Positions 36,066-48,290 of a stretch of 64,000 bases of DNA are shown piece after piece. Each line of letters opens with the position of its first letter. Positions within the stretch are counted from its first letter, which is position 1. Source of the stretch: Plectrocnemia conspersa (Eukaryota; Arthropoda; Insecta; Trichoptera; Polycentropodidae); the NCBI GenBank assembly GCA_009617715.1, contig VTFK01000243.1, positions 958,339 to 1,022,338 on the forward strand, read 5' to 3'. The position numbers and the translations under genes are program-made. The notes under the pieces are model-generated. The model saw only the letters and a list, made by a program, of their open reading frames with translations. It had not been told where the DNA came from and did not search any database.

Positions 36066-36340
36066 ATCGAATACTTTCATGGTTATAAATTATCCCCGCC
36101 CAACAATGACCGTCGCTTGCTTGTTTTCGATATAAATTCATCATTCGGCCGCCGAAATCAATTTTATTTCTTACATTGCCGACGATTAATGGTATGCACA
36201 GTTAGCGAAGAAAATTTTCAGAAAATACTTTTAGCCTAGTCATTTCCTGTTGTGATCTATCACTCGGCGTACCCATCCATGGACATCTCTCGTTAACTAT
36301 ATGATAAAGGATGAATTCTGAACACCCTTTTATACAGCCC
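36066..36340. promoter_or_regulatory. Island with Sox-like ACAATG
   Basis: Moderately GC-rich. CAACAATGACC with ACAATG at 36,103-36,108 and TACATTGCCGACG near 36,172. The 76-aa plus frame spanning part of it is unrecognisable. Confidence 0.3.
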
Positions 36341-36730
36341 TTGCATTGTGCACAAAGAGTTATTAATAGATTTAATTAAAAAAAATATTTTTCATAGGTA
36401 ATAATAATAATACATAAAACGAAGACGGGTATAATCAGTTGCAGGTTAAATTTGGATTTTCAACTTTAATAAATTATTTATATACATCCAGTTTAGTTTA
36501 ATCGCAATAAAATACTTTTTACTATTCTTGTAATTTTTAATATTTGTTTCTTAATTATTATTAAATACAATATATAATTCTACGATGTTTGAGAAAAATT
36601 ACAATTTTTTTCTTAATAAATAACTGAAAAATTAATATTTGTATGGAACCAGAAAATAATATTACAAGAGAAAATGTATTTGTTATATATATTATGTATT
36701 AGTGAGGAAAAAATATATCCCCAATTTATC
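36341..36730. other. AT-rich spacer, nothing recognised
   Basis: Low-complexity sequence. Confidence 0.5.
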
Positions 36731-37135
36731 TAATACCTTTTTAAAATGCAGACGCACGACAGTTATCTCTCAAACCTCAAAAACGGCTCATCGTCAATGT
36801 TTTCGCGATAATGACACGTGTCATCTTTGGGCGTCTATTTTTCGCCGATTTTCTTCGTTCAAGTGTATTTATTGGCTGAGGAAAAATAAGGCGAAAAAAA
36901 TAGCGGGGAAATGACAGCCTCGTCATACGCACGAGTGCCTGTCATTCTCGCCAGGCGGGCGACCAGGTTTGGGGGGCGAAACTTTTTTCGTCATAAAGAC
37001 GCTCACATATTTTGATAACGTCCCCCATTTTTTACAACAAGAGATGTTTTCACCGCTTTACACTTTTAATAAACGCATTGACGGAAGAAAGTGGGGTATT
37101 TTATTTTTCATCTTTGAGAGATGACGTTTTTCTTG
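36731..37135. promoter_or_regulatory. Island with 14-bp E-box palindrome
   Basis: ATGACACGTGTCAT at 36,811-36,824 is a perfect 14-bp palindrome centred on CACGTG, an extended site of the kind bound by bHLH-ZIP dimers. GCGGGCGACCAGG and other CpG-rich strings follow near 36,955. No convincing coding frame. Confidence 0.4.
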
Positions 37136-38628
37136 GCAAAAAACAGTTTTAATTAATATTTAAAGTTAGTTGAAAATATTTGCTTTTAATATCAAAAGGT
37201 ATGTCAAAGATGTAATTATGATATCGTTATGTATTCAATAATATAGCGTAAAAGTATATACTCGTACATATTGTACCGCAAAAACATTAATTAAATTAAT
37301 ATAATATTTATAAATAGCTAAAAATACAACAAATTAAATAGTTAGTTTTTTAAAGAACAACATTATTAATAAAACTGGTAATATTATTAATATTAAATTT
37401 TCAGTTTAAAATTATAAGCATTCAGTAACTTAATTGAGTTCTGATTTTGGGTTTAAACCTGTTAAAGCTGCAATACTAAAACTTTTTTTATGATAACAAA
37501 TAAATATTAGATACAACGCTATTAAAAACTACTAGCTAGTTATTAAATAACTGGTTGTTTAATTAAATTACTAACCCATATTCAACCAAATCAGACTTGA
37601 ATATACATAGTTGTTTGCTTTAAAATATTATGCCTGTATACGATTTGGCGATAATAAAACATATATCATATTGAAACTAACCTTTTTTTTATTAGTAGAC
37701 AGAGTATATATTAATATATATGAGAACATGAAATATTCTAAGAATGGACTTTTTATGGTATTTAAAAAATTAACTAATTCAAGGTAAAATAAAAATTTAT
37801 TTTTTCTTCTTATATCATATAAATAAACATTTCATGTATTAAATATGCTCAAAAATATTGAAATTATTAAAGATTACCAATGGGTAAGAAACGATCTGCT
37901 GTATTAAAGTTGAATACAAAGTAATAATCAAATTAAATTTCAAAGTAAACATTCTTTAATTTTTGACAAAATAACTTTGTTTTTATAAAAAATGCTTTGT
38001 TCACTTTAATTATATTGTTTCCAAAAAAAATATTTTCTCTACAAATTAGTGTGTTTTTTACAGTTTCAACCACTGAAACATTGCCCAGTAGTTTTAGTAG
38101 CGAATCGCTTGTAGTACTTTTGTCGCCAAAGCTCGCAGTGTTATTTTCGGTAGCTTTCAAGTATTATTCTGATGTTTCAATACATTTTACGTAAAAAAGA
38201 AGCCTAAATAAAATTTCTTAAAATATTGCGACTCGCTGTGTATTATTCAAGCATTTGTATTATTTAACAATATTAAATTAACTAAAATTTTCGTATTGCG
38301 TGAAATAATTATCAATTTGCTCTTCAAGTAAAATTTAACTTTGACGTTTTTGATTAAAATTTCATCTTTCGAAAAAATAATAAAGAAACACGTTTTTCAG
38401 AAAAATTACCTTTGTCGTATATTTAATTAAAGTTGCAAAAACAGTTTCAAATGTAACATTTTTATAAAAAAATAATTTAATATAAAGATTAACGAAGTTT
38501 TTTAAACTATTAAGATAAATATCACTAAATTATTGATGACGTTGTTCATAAACATAAATTAAGAAAAATTGATAGCTGTGAAACTAAATACGATTTAGAT
38601 TTTCCCTAATTAAAATTCAAATATAATT
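37136..38628. other. AT-rich intergenic DNA
   Basis: Low-complexity except 38,060-38,190, which is more complex and open on both strands (65 and 75 aa). Neither frame is recognisable. Confidence 0.45.
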
Positions 38629-39340
38629 AAAAACCGCGTAAAATTCCAGCTGAAGTATTTCAATAAAGTTTGCGCTGGACGTTTCTCTTCATCTTGTATA
38701 CGAATGATATCTTAAAATAAAGAATGACCGTTTATTCTTATATGTTGATGATACCGATATTTTAGCAAGTGTCTACGGTCTTAAACCTATCGCGAAAAAT
38801 TTACAAAAATGTCATAAGTATTTAAATATGTAAATATTTTGCTAGGTGAAAAATTTCAATGAACCAGAATAAAATAATTAAATATATTCAGGAAACGTAG
38901 AGACCGCCTCTCCGAAGTAAATATGACAGTAAAATGTAGTTGACACATGTACTCTAAGCTTAAACTTTAATATACACGTTTTGAACTTTGCTCTATATAA
39001 CTTGCTGCTATTTCGGCCCTTAGACCGATATTTAGTAGAAAGAGCACGCTAACCACAAAAAGTAGAATCTTAATATACAAACAAATAATCAGACCAATCT
39101 CAAGATATTCATGTAATGTGGAGTAACACCGGTAATACTATTTTTTTTTCTAAATTGCAAGTCAAACAAGATAACGCTATAAAAATAATTTTTATATATA
39201 CCTTTTTATACTAACCTTAAAACAAATTTATATCACCAACAAATACCAACAATCAAAGAACACTGTCATTTTTATACCAAAAAATACAAATATTTCTCGT
39301 AACCACACTAACTAGGACATACAAATACCGCCCAAATCCA
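38629..39340 (+). pseudogene. Old Jockey-clade RT remnant, relative of the 58.7-kb element
   Basis: Aligns by eye with 61,765-62,510 of the larger element: accgcgtaaaattccagctg at 38,631 versus accgcgtaaaataccagctg, then the block before YADD, a degenerate YVDDTDIL stretch near 38,741, TVYGLKPIA-type codons near 38,772, and the C-terminal region with CAAATAATCAGACCAATCTC near 39,083 and GTAATGTGGAGTAAC near 39,113. Many stops and indels show long decay. It has neither a 3' tail nor a target duplication that I can see. Confidence 0.85.
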
Positions 39341-39890
39341 TTACCCGGTTCTAAGGTATTCTTCCATAAAATAACCGGGTATACAGTTCGGTTCCGGATA
39401 TTTTTTTTAAATTACATTACATGCATTAGACTCTAAATATATTTTTTTTAAATTTCAAAGTAAATTTGATTGAAAAGGTAATTTTTCATTGTTGTTATTT
39501 TTTTTATCAAAGTATTATTTTAAAAATATCAATGCATCTAGCATTTAATTTTCATAAAACTTTGAATTTATGACAAAATTGTTCGCAACGGAAAATGGTA
39601 CAGGGAAATGTACTATTTAGTTTTAATTTTTACACTAGAATTAATTATAAATAGGGTATTTATGTATATGGAAAAGGGTTTTATTATTTAGAGATATTTC
39701 TTGAATATATATGTTAAATTATAATATTAATTATAAATTGTGCATTTATTAAATATGTATTAGGTTAGAAAAAAAAAGCTTTTGAACATCTTTAGAAAAT
39801 ATCTAAAATAAATATTATTTATTATTAAGACATAGATTTTATTTTCATATATTATAGCTGTAATATGTAACAATAAAATAAAAATATAAT
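39341..39890. other. AT-rich spacer
   Basis: Two short segments at 39,345-39,390 share acccggt/accgggt strings in inverted order, perhaps a tiny hairpin. Otherwise nothing recognised. Confidence 0.4.
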
Positions 39891-40475
39891 TTATACATCG
39901 TCATCGTCCAAGATCAACGGCAAAAGTATGTCGTCAAAATTTCTAAGCGATATATTTTTCTTTTAAATTCACAAGAGCCATGTCGCCATAAAGGGCGAAA
40001 AGCTTTTTCGTATCCTCTCTCTCTTTTTATCCAAAGACGAATTTCCGTCAAAAGCCAATACATATACACGAGGCTGGAAACATTGTTCTTTCTGCGCCCT
40101 CCTTCTTGTAGCAATATATACCCCGTTGAATTTTCGTGACTTCCATTATTTCTAAGTTTTGAAGAATCCCATTCTTTGCGCTCAAGATACGCCTCAAGAC
40201 GCCTTTGAGCGACACAGAATGGCGGGTATACATTAAAAGCTCTTTCAGAGAATTTTGTATAAAATATAATATTCCCCATTCTTTGGGCCGCAGCCCATTC
40301 ACGTGGAAGAAAGAGGAATGCTTGGAGCCAAGAAGCGGGAGCGCCATTCAGGCCATTTCGACTCCATTCTGTTCACTCCATAAAAGTGGCATTGTTGCCA
40401 TCTAGCGGAGACCGAAATAAGCAATACTCATTGTGAGGAGGATTGCGCGTCACTCCTCGAGGATATCCTTTACCC
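39891..40475. promoter_or_regulatory. Large island with CTCF-like and Sox-like sites
   Basis: Nearly 600 bp of complex sequence. GCCATCTAGCGG at 40,397-40,408 fits the CTCF core as known from flies and vertebrates (GCC-M-Y-CTAG-Y-GG). It overlaps TGGCATTGTTGCCA at 40,388-40,401, an inverted TGGCA pair. CATTGTT occurs at 40,081-40,087 in AACATTGTTCTTT. Overlapping 66-121 aa frames on both strands look incidental. Possible insulator or boundary element. Confidence 0.4.
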
Positions 40476-40639
40476 GGTTTTTAGCTTATATAAGAATTTC
40501 ACAATATTCCCCTAAATTATACTTTCACACATCATGCGTCATTACTCACATACACATTCAAGAATAAAATATTTTACTTATAAAACATTTTAAACCTAAA
40601 AATGCAACATATCTACAATATAATCTATTTAGTTAATGT

Positions 40640-40970
40640 GTACTTACTCAGACGTATACGGAATAAGTTCATTATTTATATTAAATAATAAAAATATTTT
40701 TTCAGAGGCGCAGTCTTCAGACGCGCCGTGAAAAACCTCGACCGAACAACAAACAATTCGTTTGAGAATAATGACCTTATAACAATATATTTCCTGAAAG
40801 CGCAATGCGCACTGAAAGATATGGAGAAAATACAATATAAAAAACCTCAATGGCGACTGAAAAATGAAGTGAACAAAGCGCTATAGAATGGGTCTGAAAA
40901 ATAGTCAATGCGACCGGCGAAGTGCGCTGAAACCTACACCGAGCCTTAATGTGCTTTATTATCCTTGACG
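40640..40970. promoter_or_regulatory. Island, candidate regulatory element
   Basis: A moderately GC-rich block (best at 40,705-40,745 and 40,790-40,950) without a recognisable frame. Confidence 0.25.
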
Positions 40971-41099
40971 TTTATTTTGTATTTTTAATTAGATTAAAAA
41001 TGTCTATATACAAAAAATAATATGTATTTAATGAATAACAAAAAACATGTCATCTACGAGGGATATTTTTAAAACTGGAAGTGATTTTTTTACTCTCTA

Positions 41100-41160
41100 A
41101 AAGCGGTCCTTAAACTGCGGTCCGCGTAGCGATTACCGAGGGTCCGCTAAACAACTTTGA
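41100..41160 (+). repeat. Possible hAT-type terminal sequence remnant
   Basis: agcggtccttaaactgcggtccgcg resembles the CAGxGGTTCTTAAACTG-GGTCCGCG ends common in hAT MITEs, and a second ggtccgc follows within 45 bp. No partner end or 8-bp duplication was found. Confidence 0.35.
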
Positions 41161-42149
41161 CATTAATTAAAATAAACAAAACAATGAAACCTAATATAGA
41201 TGAGAGCAACACAGATGATGAATATTTTTGTTTATTTTAATAAACTGAATTTAAACCTCGAAGGCGCAGCTACAAAAATATTTAAAGTTAAAAACTAAAT
41301 TTTATGTTTTTTATTCCATATGCTAATAAAAATGTTTATTTCTATAAATACTATTTCTATAAATACTATTTCTATAAATACATTTTTTTCAACATTTATT
41401 AAAACAAACCTTGAGCCAAAAAGTAAGTCTCAAGAATGACGTAAAATAATTAAGGCAGGTGGGGAGGGGGTATTTGCCCCTTAGTATTTAGTAAAAAAAA
41501 TGCATGTTGTTTAATAAAATTCTATGAATTTTAATGAAATCAAAATAATAATAAAAGACCACTGACTAGCCACCTCCCCCCTCCTCTCCTGGAAGAAGCT
41601 GAAATGACGTCTCTGATTTTAAACCAGAAATTCTCGGGTTATCAAAGAAAATCTATAAAAAACAATTTTGAATCTATCTCGAAAATATTTTTTTAGTAAC
41701 GTCAATTCAGAAAAATCATATCGGAATACATTTTCACTGATAGATATATACTTTTACAAGTGAAAATATAATTTATATATCAGGTGCTAGTAACGTTATA
41801 TGATTTCAACTATTTAGTATAATATATACATTTACATATTCACCATTATTTTTTACGAGGGTGTCTGCGTGACGTGACAGAGCAAAACAAATTTCAGTTG
41901 CAGCAACGTTATGTTGTAAAATGGATTTAAATGTCAGATAACAATAAGTGCCAGATTCGTTTATCGCTTTTGTACGAAAAGGAAAATTACTAAAATTCAT
42001 TGCTTGCTTGCTTCTGATTATAAGAATCTCGTTATGAAAAGATAAACTATAGAAAAACGGTGTCTTAAATTCAAAGCACATATTTTTGGAACGGATAAGT
42101 AGTTATTTGTACAAATGATACATAAATTAATATTTAACACAAAACACAA
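41161..42149. other. AT-rich DNA with minor repeats
   Basis: Holds the 15-bp tandem repeat below and a G-rich/C-rich pair (ggtggggagggggtattt near 41,459 and ccacctcccccctcctctcc near 41,570) that forms an imperfect inverted repeat of about 130 bp span, perhaps a small MITE. A 91-aa minus frame at 41,806-42,081 is unrecognisable. Confidence 0.4.
41337..41381 (+). repeat. Three perfect copies of a 15-bp tandem repeat
   Basis: Unit tatttctataaatac repeated exactly three times. Confidence 0.9.
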
Positions 42150-42595
42150 TGGTGTAAACTCACCAAAGGGCGTATTTAATGTGAAACGTCAACATGGAAT
42201 ATATCGAGTTTTGTCGGTCATTTTTCCAGCCAGAGTTAAGTGATAAGAGCAATTTATATAAATTATTGCGCGCGCGTATATCCGTTGTGTATTTTTTGTT
42301 GTGTGTCGTAGCAAAAAAAGCTGTGTGATAATGGCGTCCCTTTGTGGGCGTCCCCGGCGTCGGACACTCGTCCATTGAGAATTATTAGGGCCATTGTTGG
42401 GACGAGTATGAGCGATGCGTGTTGTCGACCACTTACGGCCATTTCCTACCCAAAGCGACGGAAGCCATTCTTCATACCGGTCGACCGATAACATTTTCCT
42501 CGCATGAAATTCCTGAGGATACACCGAGGAGGTGGATAGTATCGACAAAATGTTTCGTGAAAATTTCGTATTTGTAAACATATAGTCATGTATAA
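42150..42595. promoter_or_regulatory. GC-rich island, candidate regulatory element
   Basis: CpG-rich sequence around 42,335-42,545. Two minus-strand frames (71 and 130 aa) overlap in different phases, typical of non-coding GC-rich DNA, and neither resembles a known protein. GGGCCATTGTTGGG near 42,389 contains a strong Sox site, CCATTGTT. Confidence 0.35.
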
Positions 42596-43355
42596 TACAT
42601 AATATAGGTTTTATCTAAGATTAATGTACAGCGTTTGCCAAAATAGTTCAATAACCTTATAAATAATATATTTAAATAATTTAAATAGTAATTTTAAACA
42701 TATTTTCAATAAATAATAAGCGTACTATACAACAATAAAGAGTAAATAAAAAAATAATTACGAGCAAATTCAAATGTGGTTGAAGAAAACAGGAGAAAAA
42801 GACAGGAATTATTGCTCTTTTATACATTCGTCACAAGTGGAGCTTGTGAAAAAATCGACTGGTACACAATAGAAGTCCGTAAAAAGTCAGTATTTAAAAG
42901 GCAAATATTTAGTTCAACCCAGCTGTAGCTTCTCAGCCACCAGGAATTTTAAGAGCGCCTTGGAAATTATATAATGCATATCTTTCCCTACATACAATTT
43001 AATTGCACAAAATTTGTCGTAACGTACAAATCACTTAGATATATGCTTAATAAAAAATATTAAGGAAATACAGATGACATTTGTATTAAAGTAAATTAGT
43101 ATTTTGTCATTGATTTAATATTAGTAAAGACAACTACTTTGTAAATCATTGTACTAAGTTAAATTAACAAAAATATTCTCACTGCACAATCAAATAAACT
43201 TCAAAGTATTTTTATACTTAAATACAGGGTATTATACTTTTTAATAAATTATATTGTAATATAAAAAACATTAAAAACACAAGTAAAGTACAATAATATA
43301 AGAAAATATTAAATATTTTATTATAAAAATCGAACAAACCCATAAAAAATCTTAT
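42596..43355. other. Mostly AT-rich intergenic DNA
   Basis: 42,765-42,975 is of ordinary complexity and may be a weak island. The rest is low-complexity. Confidence 0.4.
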
Positions 43356-43690
43356 TCTGGCCGCATTCCATTAAAATAGTTGGCGACTACTGGTACAAGG
43401 GTGGTGCGTGGTGTTTATTAAATTTCGTCTCGTTCCGTTCGACGTGGTTTGACAAACGGCAATAGTGTTCCGCGAAGCGTGTCGGCAAATAGGACCATTT
43501 GTTTCGCCAGTTATACTTTTATTATTCCCAATTCATATATTCGCCATTGTTGTCCTCTGCTAATGTCTGCTTGACCTCCTTAAAAGCAGATTCACACTAA
43601 TGGGGTGGTGGCGTTTGCGCGCCAGTGGCGCCTCGCCAACAACATTGTTATATTATCGTTTAGAAATAAAGACATGTTTGTACTACAATA
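43356..43690. promoter_or_regulatory. GC-rich island, candidate regulatory element
   Basis: Contains CGCCATTGTTGTCC near 43,541 (CCATTGTT Sox-like), GCGCGCCAGTGGCGCC near 43,617-43,632 and AACAACATTGTTAT near 43,638. No frame. Confidence 0.35.
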
Positions 43691-44339
43691 CATATTAACA
43701 TTTTTCCTGTTTTCCTAGATGAATAAATAGACAAATTACGGAAAAAATATATTTAAAATATTTTATTAATTATATTTATAAATAATCAAAATTGTATTGT
43801 ATTCATGTAGCAATTACCATAGAATACACTAAATTAGTATATATTAACTTAAATTTACTAATGATAAAAGTCGGTGATTCATTCCGAAAAAAAAATATTA
43901 TATAATTTTTAATTTCGATTTAAAGTTGATTCTCTTAGATTTACATGTACCTAAACTCAATGAATAATTTAAATAAATTCAAGCTAGATTTCTTGACTTT
44001 GATTTCAGTCCGGTGTCTCACTACTTATTTAGTGGTTCTTGATTGTGTTTACCTAGCTGTAACGTATTGGGCTAACGTCTATAAACTTGATAATGATATA
44101 ACCTTCATTATGTATAGCATTATTAATGTGTATCAAATCTTGAGAATAATCCCAGCTTTTAGATTTTTTACTACATACATACATATACTAATAACTAATT
44201 ATTTTAAATACATGATAAATTTAATAAAAAAAAGCAAACGTGTAAAAATAATAATATTTCCAGTCATATATTATAATTTATTTTAGTAACATAAATATGT
44301 ATATATAATATAAAAAATATAAACTTTATAAAAATATAT
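43691..44339. other. AT-rich DNA with an unsupported 113-aa frame
   Basis: The plus frame at 43,945-44,286 is hydrophobic (I, Y, L, N rich) and could be imagined as membrane-spanning, but its composition is what AT-rich DNA gives by chance. No signal, homology or neighbouring gene supports it. Confidence 0.4.
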
Positions 44340-44610
44340 TTCTAGCTCCACTCGATGCCACTGAGCCAATATCGAATGTTTATTGGTCGAATCGTGGGTG
44401 GGGGGCGGCTAATGGAGGTTCTCCGCAGCCCGCTCACGTGTATTACCATAATGGCTGTTGCTGTTATTTTGTCAAAATATTATTATTGCGCAATGGTTCA
44501 TCTCCGACATATTGGCAGAATTAATTGTATAGCCCCGCCATTATGTCGACGAGTGCAGCCGCGGCTAATGGCGCGAAACAAATGGCGTATATTTATTTAT
44601 TTTATTTAAC
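44340..44610. promoter_or_regulatory. Island with four YY1/Pho cores, PRE-like
   Basis: GCCAT or its complement ATGGC occurs at 44,451-44,455, 44,537-44,541, 44,568-44,572 and 44,582-44,586, within 136 bp, next to a G-rich tract at 44,395-44,405. CACGTG lies near 44,436. Clustered Pho sites with G-rich strings are the usual look of fly Polycomb response elements. The assignment is inference. Confidence 0.4.
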
Positions 44611-46059
44611 GAAATACATAAATAACGCTATTTGTCGCATTATTCTACCCTTGGTAGGTCATTGAATTATTTTCAATACTTTTCTGTGTATAATATTGTC
44701 ATCAAAAAAGCTTTCTACATAATATTTCTTATTATTACGATATGGCATAATGTTTATATAAATAAATTGGGTTGGCACAATATCGATATAAATGAATCTG
44801 AAATAACAGGGATTTATTTATTTTATAGTCTTATTCGTATCTATTTACGGAGAATCCATCTCTTCGCTTTTGTTCCTAGTCCTTAGACACTTGCCAAAAG
44901 ACGATATTTTTGTTGTTGAATTATTTTTATCTTCAATTACATTTTGGATGCTATTCTAGGAACATCACAACATGAAATTGACCAAGAAAAAAATATTTTT
45001 ATATGAAGCTTCTTAAATTAAAAAGACAAATTGCTTAAAATCTATAGATTATTAAAAAAAATTATTAGAAATAACATTTTCGCCTAGTAATTTTTTTTAA
45101 CTCAATAATAAATATATTTAACATCAATAAAACTGAAATATTTAGTAGTATCATAATTAATTATAATTCATAATTAACACTATAGACTAGTACTATAAAT
45201 CGATGACTAATACATGGCTCACTAACAACCTGGCTCAAAATCCCATATGGTTTTATAATTTCTATCGTGATTGGGAGATCGTAAAGAGCGATTATTATAA
45301 AATTATAATTTCGATTGATTATTATTAGATTTTTTTTAAATTTATATGTAGTAGCATATTTTTTAATATGATACAATAACATCCACATATATTTAATATG
45401 TTTAGCATCATAAAATAAATCAAAAACATTACTAAAAATACAATACATTAAAAAAACTTCAGTGCAGATTTATAATTTGGTTGTCATAGAACAGTTTTTA
45501 TTCCACTAATAAAAACTGCTAATTTATTAAGCGGATTATTTTAAGAATACTGCCATATATGATAAAACCATATAGCTGTTTCCTAAATCTAGCAATTTTT
45601 AATTTTTCAGTAAACAGTAACAGATAAACTTAATAACAGATTATTTTTAAATCAGAAGAAAACTTATAAAAACATTCATTCATTTAGAACAGCTAAAATT
45701 CATCGTTTTTTAAAACTTTTACTTTGACACAACAATTTATAAATACGTTTTAATAAACATTATATTGTATTGCTTAGTAAGAAAATAGACGATATCTGAA
45801 AACAAGACCTTTGTGAAAAATAAACAAATAATGATACCGCTGAAATTAACGTATTATTCAGAATTATTTCCGGCTTTTCAAATCTATTGAAAAGTCTCAT
45901 ACCAAAAACCAATATTGCTGAATTAAATTTTTTAAAGAAAAAAATTCGGTCTAATATTATTTCAATTACATAATACAATGTCTTAAAAAAACAGGTCTTA
46001 CGTTTCAATAAAAAAAATATATCGAAATAATATGCTTAATAAATATTATAAACTGACGC
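44611..46059. other. AT-rich intergenic DNA, nothing recognised
   Basis: Low-complexity. 60-95 aa frames are AT-driven and unrecognisable. Confidence 0.5.
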
Positions 46060-46560
46060 AACGAAAATAATTGCGCAAGTTGGAGGTAATCGACGTCATT
46101 CGCGAAACCATACAATATTTTGCCAGAATTTTTGACGACAACAAATGTTACATTATTATTTTTAATTAATTTCAGTTGTGCGATTCCCATTTAAATAACC
46201 TCGCTCTAGGTGTAATATTAACAAATCGTCAAGAGCGTTTGCGCAATCAAATCGAGTAGAACTTGCGGTTACGCAAACAAGTTTTTTTAAAGTTTCCAAA
46301 ACCAATTTAAAAATCTCCCTAACTAATCTCGCCTCCGCACAAAAGTAAACGCAAAGTAATGCAACTTACCGCGGCCCCTTAATTTGGTTGATTGGAGTGG
46401 ATGAATATTAGGGTGGCGGACACCCCTAGTGACATCTTTACCAACCCCTGCCGGTGCGATAATAATTGTTATTTGTGTTTACCAGACACTCGACGACAGC
46501 CAGGAAAGACATATTGTCCACGAAAGACAACAGATGCCGAGTCATTAAATATTTAAAACA
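46060..46560. promoter_or_regulatory. Large GC-rich island, strong enhancer candidate
   Basis: Complex sequence with CpG-rich runs at 46,365-46,460. TGTTTAC (forkhead-type) lies at 46,476-46,482 just after ATAATTGTTATTTG (Sox-like), and GCGCAATCAAATCG lies near 46,242. No coding frame. Confidence 0.35.
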
Positions 46561-46780
46561 CCCGACTATAAAAATTGGTCAAGGCAAACACTGACAATAT
46601 GTTCAATTCAATCAAAGCGATGGATAGATTGATTTGATAATACATTTATAAACTTACATATGTTGCATTTCAATCGTGTTGAATGGCACATACGTGTTAA
46701 ATTTTCATACGAGATTGTATTTATATATAATATAAGTACTCAAATGTAGCTTGGTGTAATCTTACAAGAGCTTTGCAGCT
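46561..46780. other. AT-rich spacer, nothing recognised
   Basis: Low-complexity sequence. Confidence 0.5.
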
Positions 46781-46980
46781 TCAGAGCTTTTTAACGACGG
46801 CTATGGACGTGATCAGTTTTCAATGTAGTGGATTAATTTCCCGGTTTATTTTCTTGTCAGTTGTAATGCTAGAAGTGCTTGAATGCGTCAACCCTCACGA
46901 AGAACAATCTCTAGGGACACGATAAAGTTCCTCGCGTAACAGTTACAGCGTCGCTAAAAGGGCATTTTATTGTAAGCAAT
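46781..46980. promoter_or_regulatory. Small island, candidate regulatory element
   Basis: A short block of ordinary complexity with CpGs around 46,882-46,960 and no frame. Confidence 0.25.
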
Positions 46981-48290
46981 ATAAACTGATATATTTTTTA
47001 ATTTATTAAATAGATACTACATATAAAATAAGCGTTAGGTAGATAAAATATTTAAAAAAGGCATCATCGTCAATAATCTTACCAACAAGAAGCGCAACTA
47101 ATTTTTTTTCTTTAGCTTTGTTTGTCCTTATATCATTTATATGGCAATGAAAGAAGTTATTCTTAATTAAAGATCTTATCTCAGGATTTTTCGATTTTAA
47201 ACCAAGCCCGGTAAAAACTTACCAATAACTTTTTTTATTAAAAAAATATTATATATAATAACATATATTGACAATTTAAATGATACTTACAATATTTTTA
47301 TTCCAGAAAAAACATTATAAAATAAGTTTGATAAAGTCTTCCAAAATAATTATTGATTTTTAATGCAAATTAAATTATTAAAATAAATTCTTCACTATCA
47401 GTAGAATTCGTAAGGAGCTTGAAGCTTTTATTGAAAAATGAGTTCAAAATTAACAACGTTTAAATATTTATTTATTACAAATCAGACCATTTTGACATAA
47501 CAGTTTTCTCCAATACATCATGATTGCATTTAAAATAATTTAAGATTTCATACACATACTGTGTATGTTTATGTTTATCATACCTGTATGTTTATAGTTC
47601 ATAATATGTTCGGATATTAATAACGCGAAGTTGTAACGACGTAAAGACATTCTATCGATTTTTCTTAATTTGTTTATCAAAGCCGATTCAATTCTCGGTA
47701 AGTAAACTTTATTTTATAATTGCGTTTTTCAAAGCATACGCAAACATTCCAAGAACTGACGTTACGACTTTTCCCATCAAATTAAAAAATCTTCAGAAAA
47801 GTAATTAATTATTTAATAACACAAATCTTAATAAGAAATACATAAGATTGCTGAACAGTTACAGAATGTAATTCTATGACGTATTAGTCGTAAATAAAAT
47901 ACATTTTGTAGATAAAAATTAATATGTTTTTTTACGATAGAGTTATTACAAAAGTATTTGATACGTCGCCTTATGCTTCATAATTTATTAATGTTTTTTT
48001 TGCCATACATATACAATACAATAAATAAATATAAAATTAAAATTAGAAGTAATCTTTTTTTATTAAGATAAAAGTATGGCTATTTAGTTATTGTTACATT
48101 TTATAAGCAAATTGTACTAGAGTAGATTTGGTATTAATTAAGATTGTTTTTCTCTTATGACAAAATGAGTGTTGTTTTATTTTCATAATAAAAATATATT
48201 AAAGAAAAAATATGTAATTATTATTTTTGTATTTTATAGAGAATTATATATGTTGTTATTAGGTTTTAATTTAAAAAATATGATAGTATT
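46981..48290. other. AT-rich intergenic DNA, nothing recognised
   Basis: Low-complexity. No feature. Confidence 0.5.

Noticed and set aside
39914..40347. Overlapping 99- and 121-aa minus frames
   Set aside because: Two different phases open over the same island. Neither resembles a protein; fits non-coding sequence.
42160..42581. Overlapping 71- and 130-aa minus frames
   Set aside because: Same reasoning: GC-rich island, no domain, competing phases.
43945..44286. 113-aa hydrophobic plus-strand frame, possible membrane protein
   Set aside because: Ile/Tyr/Asn/Leu richness is what AT-rich DNA gives by chance. No homology, promoter or codon signal.
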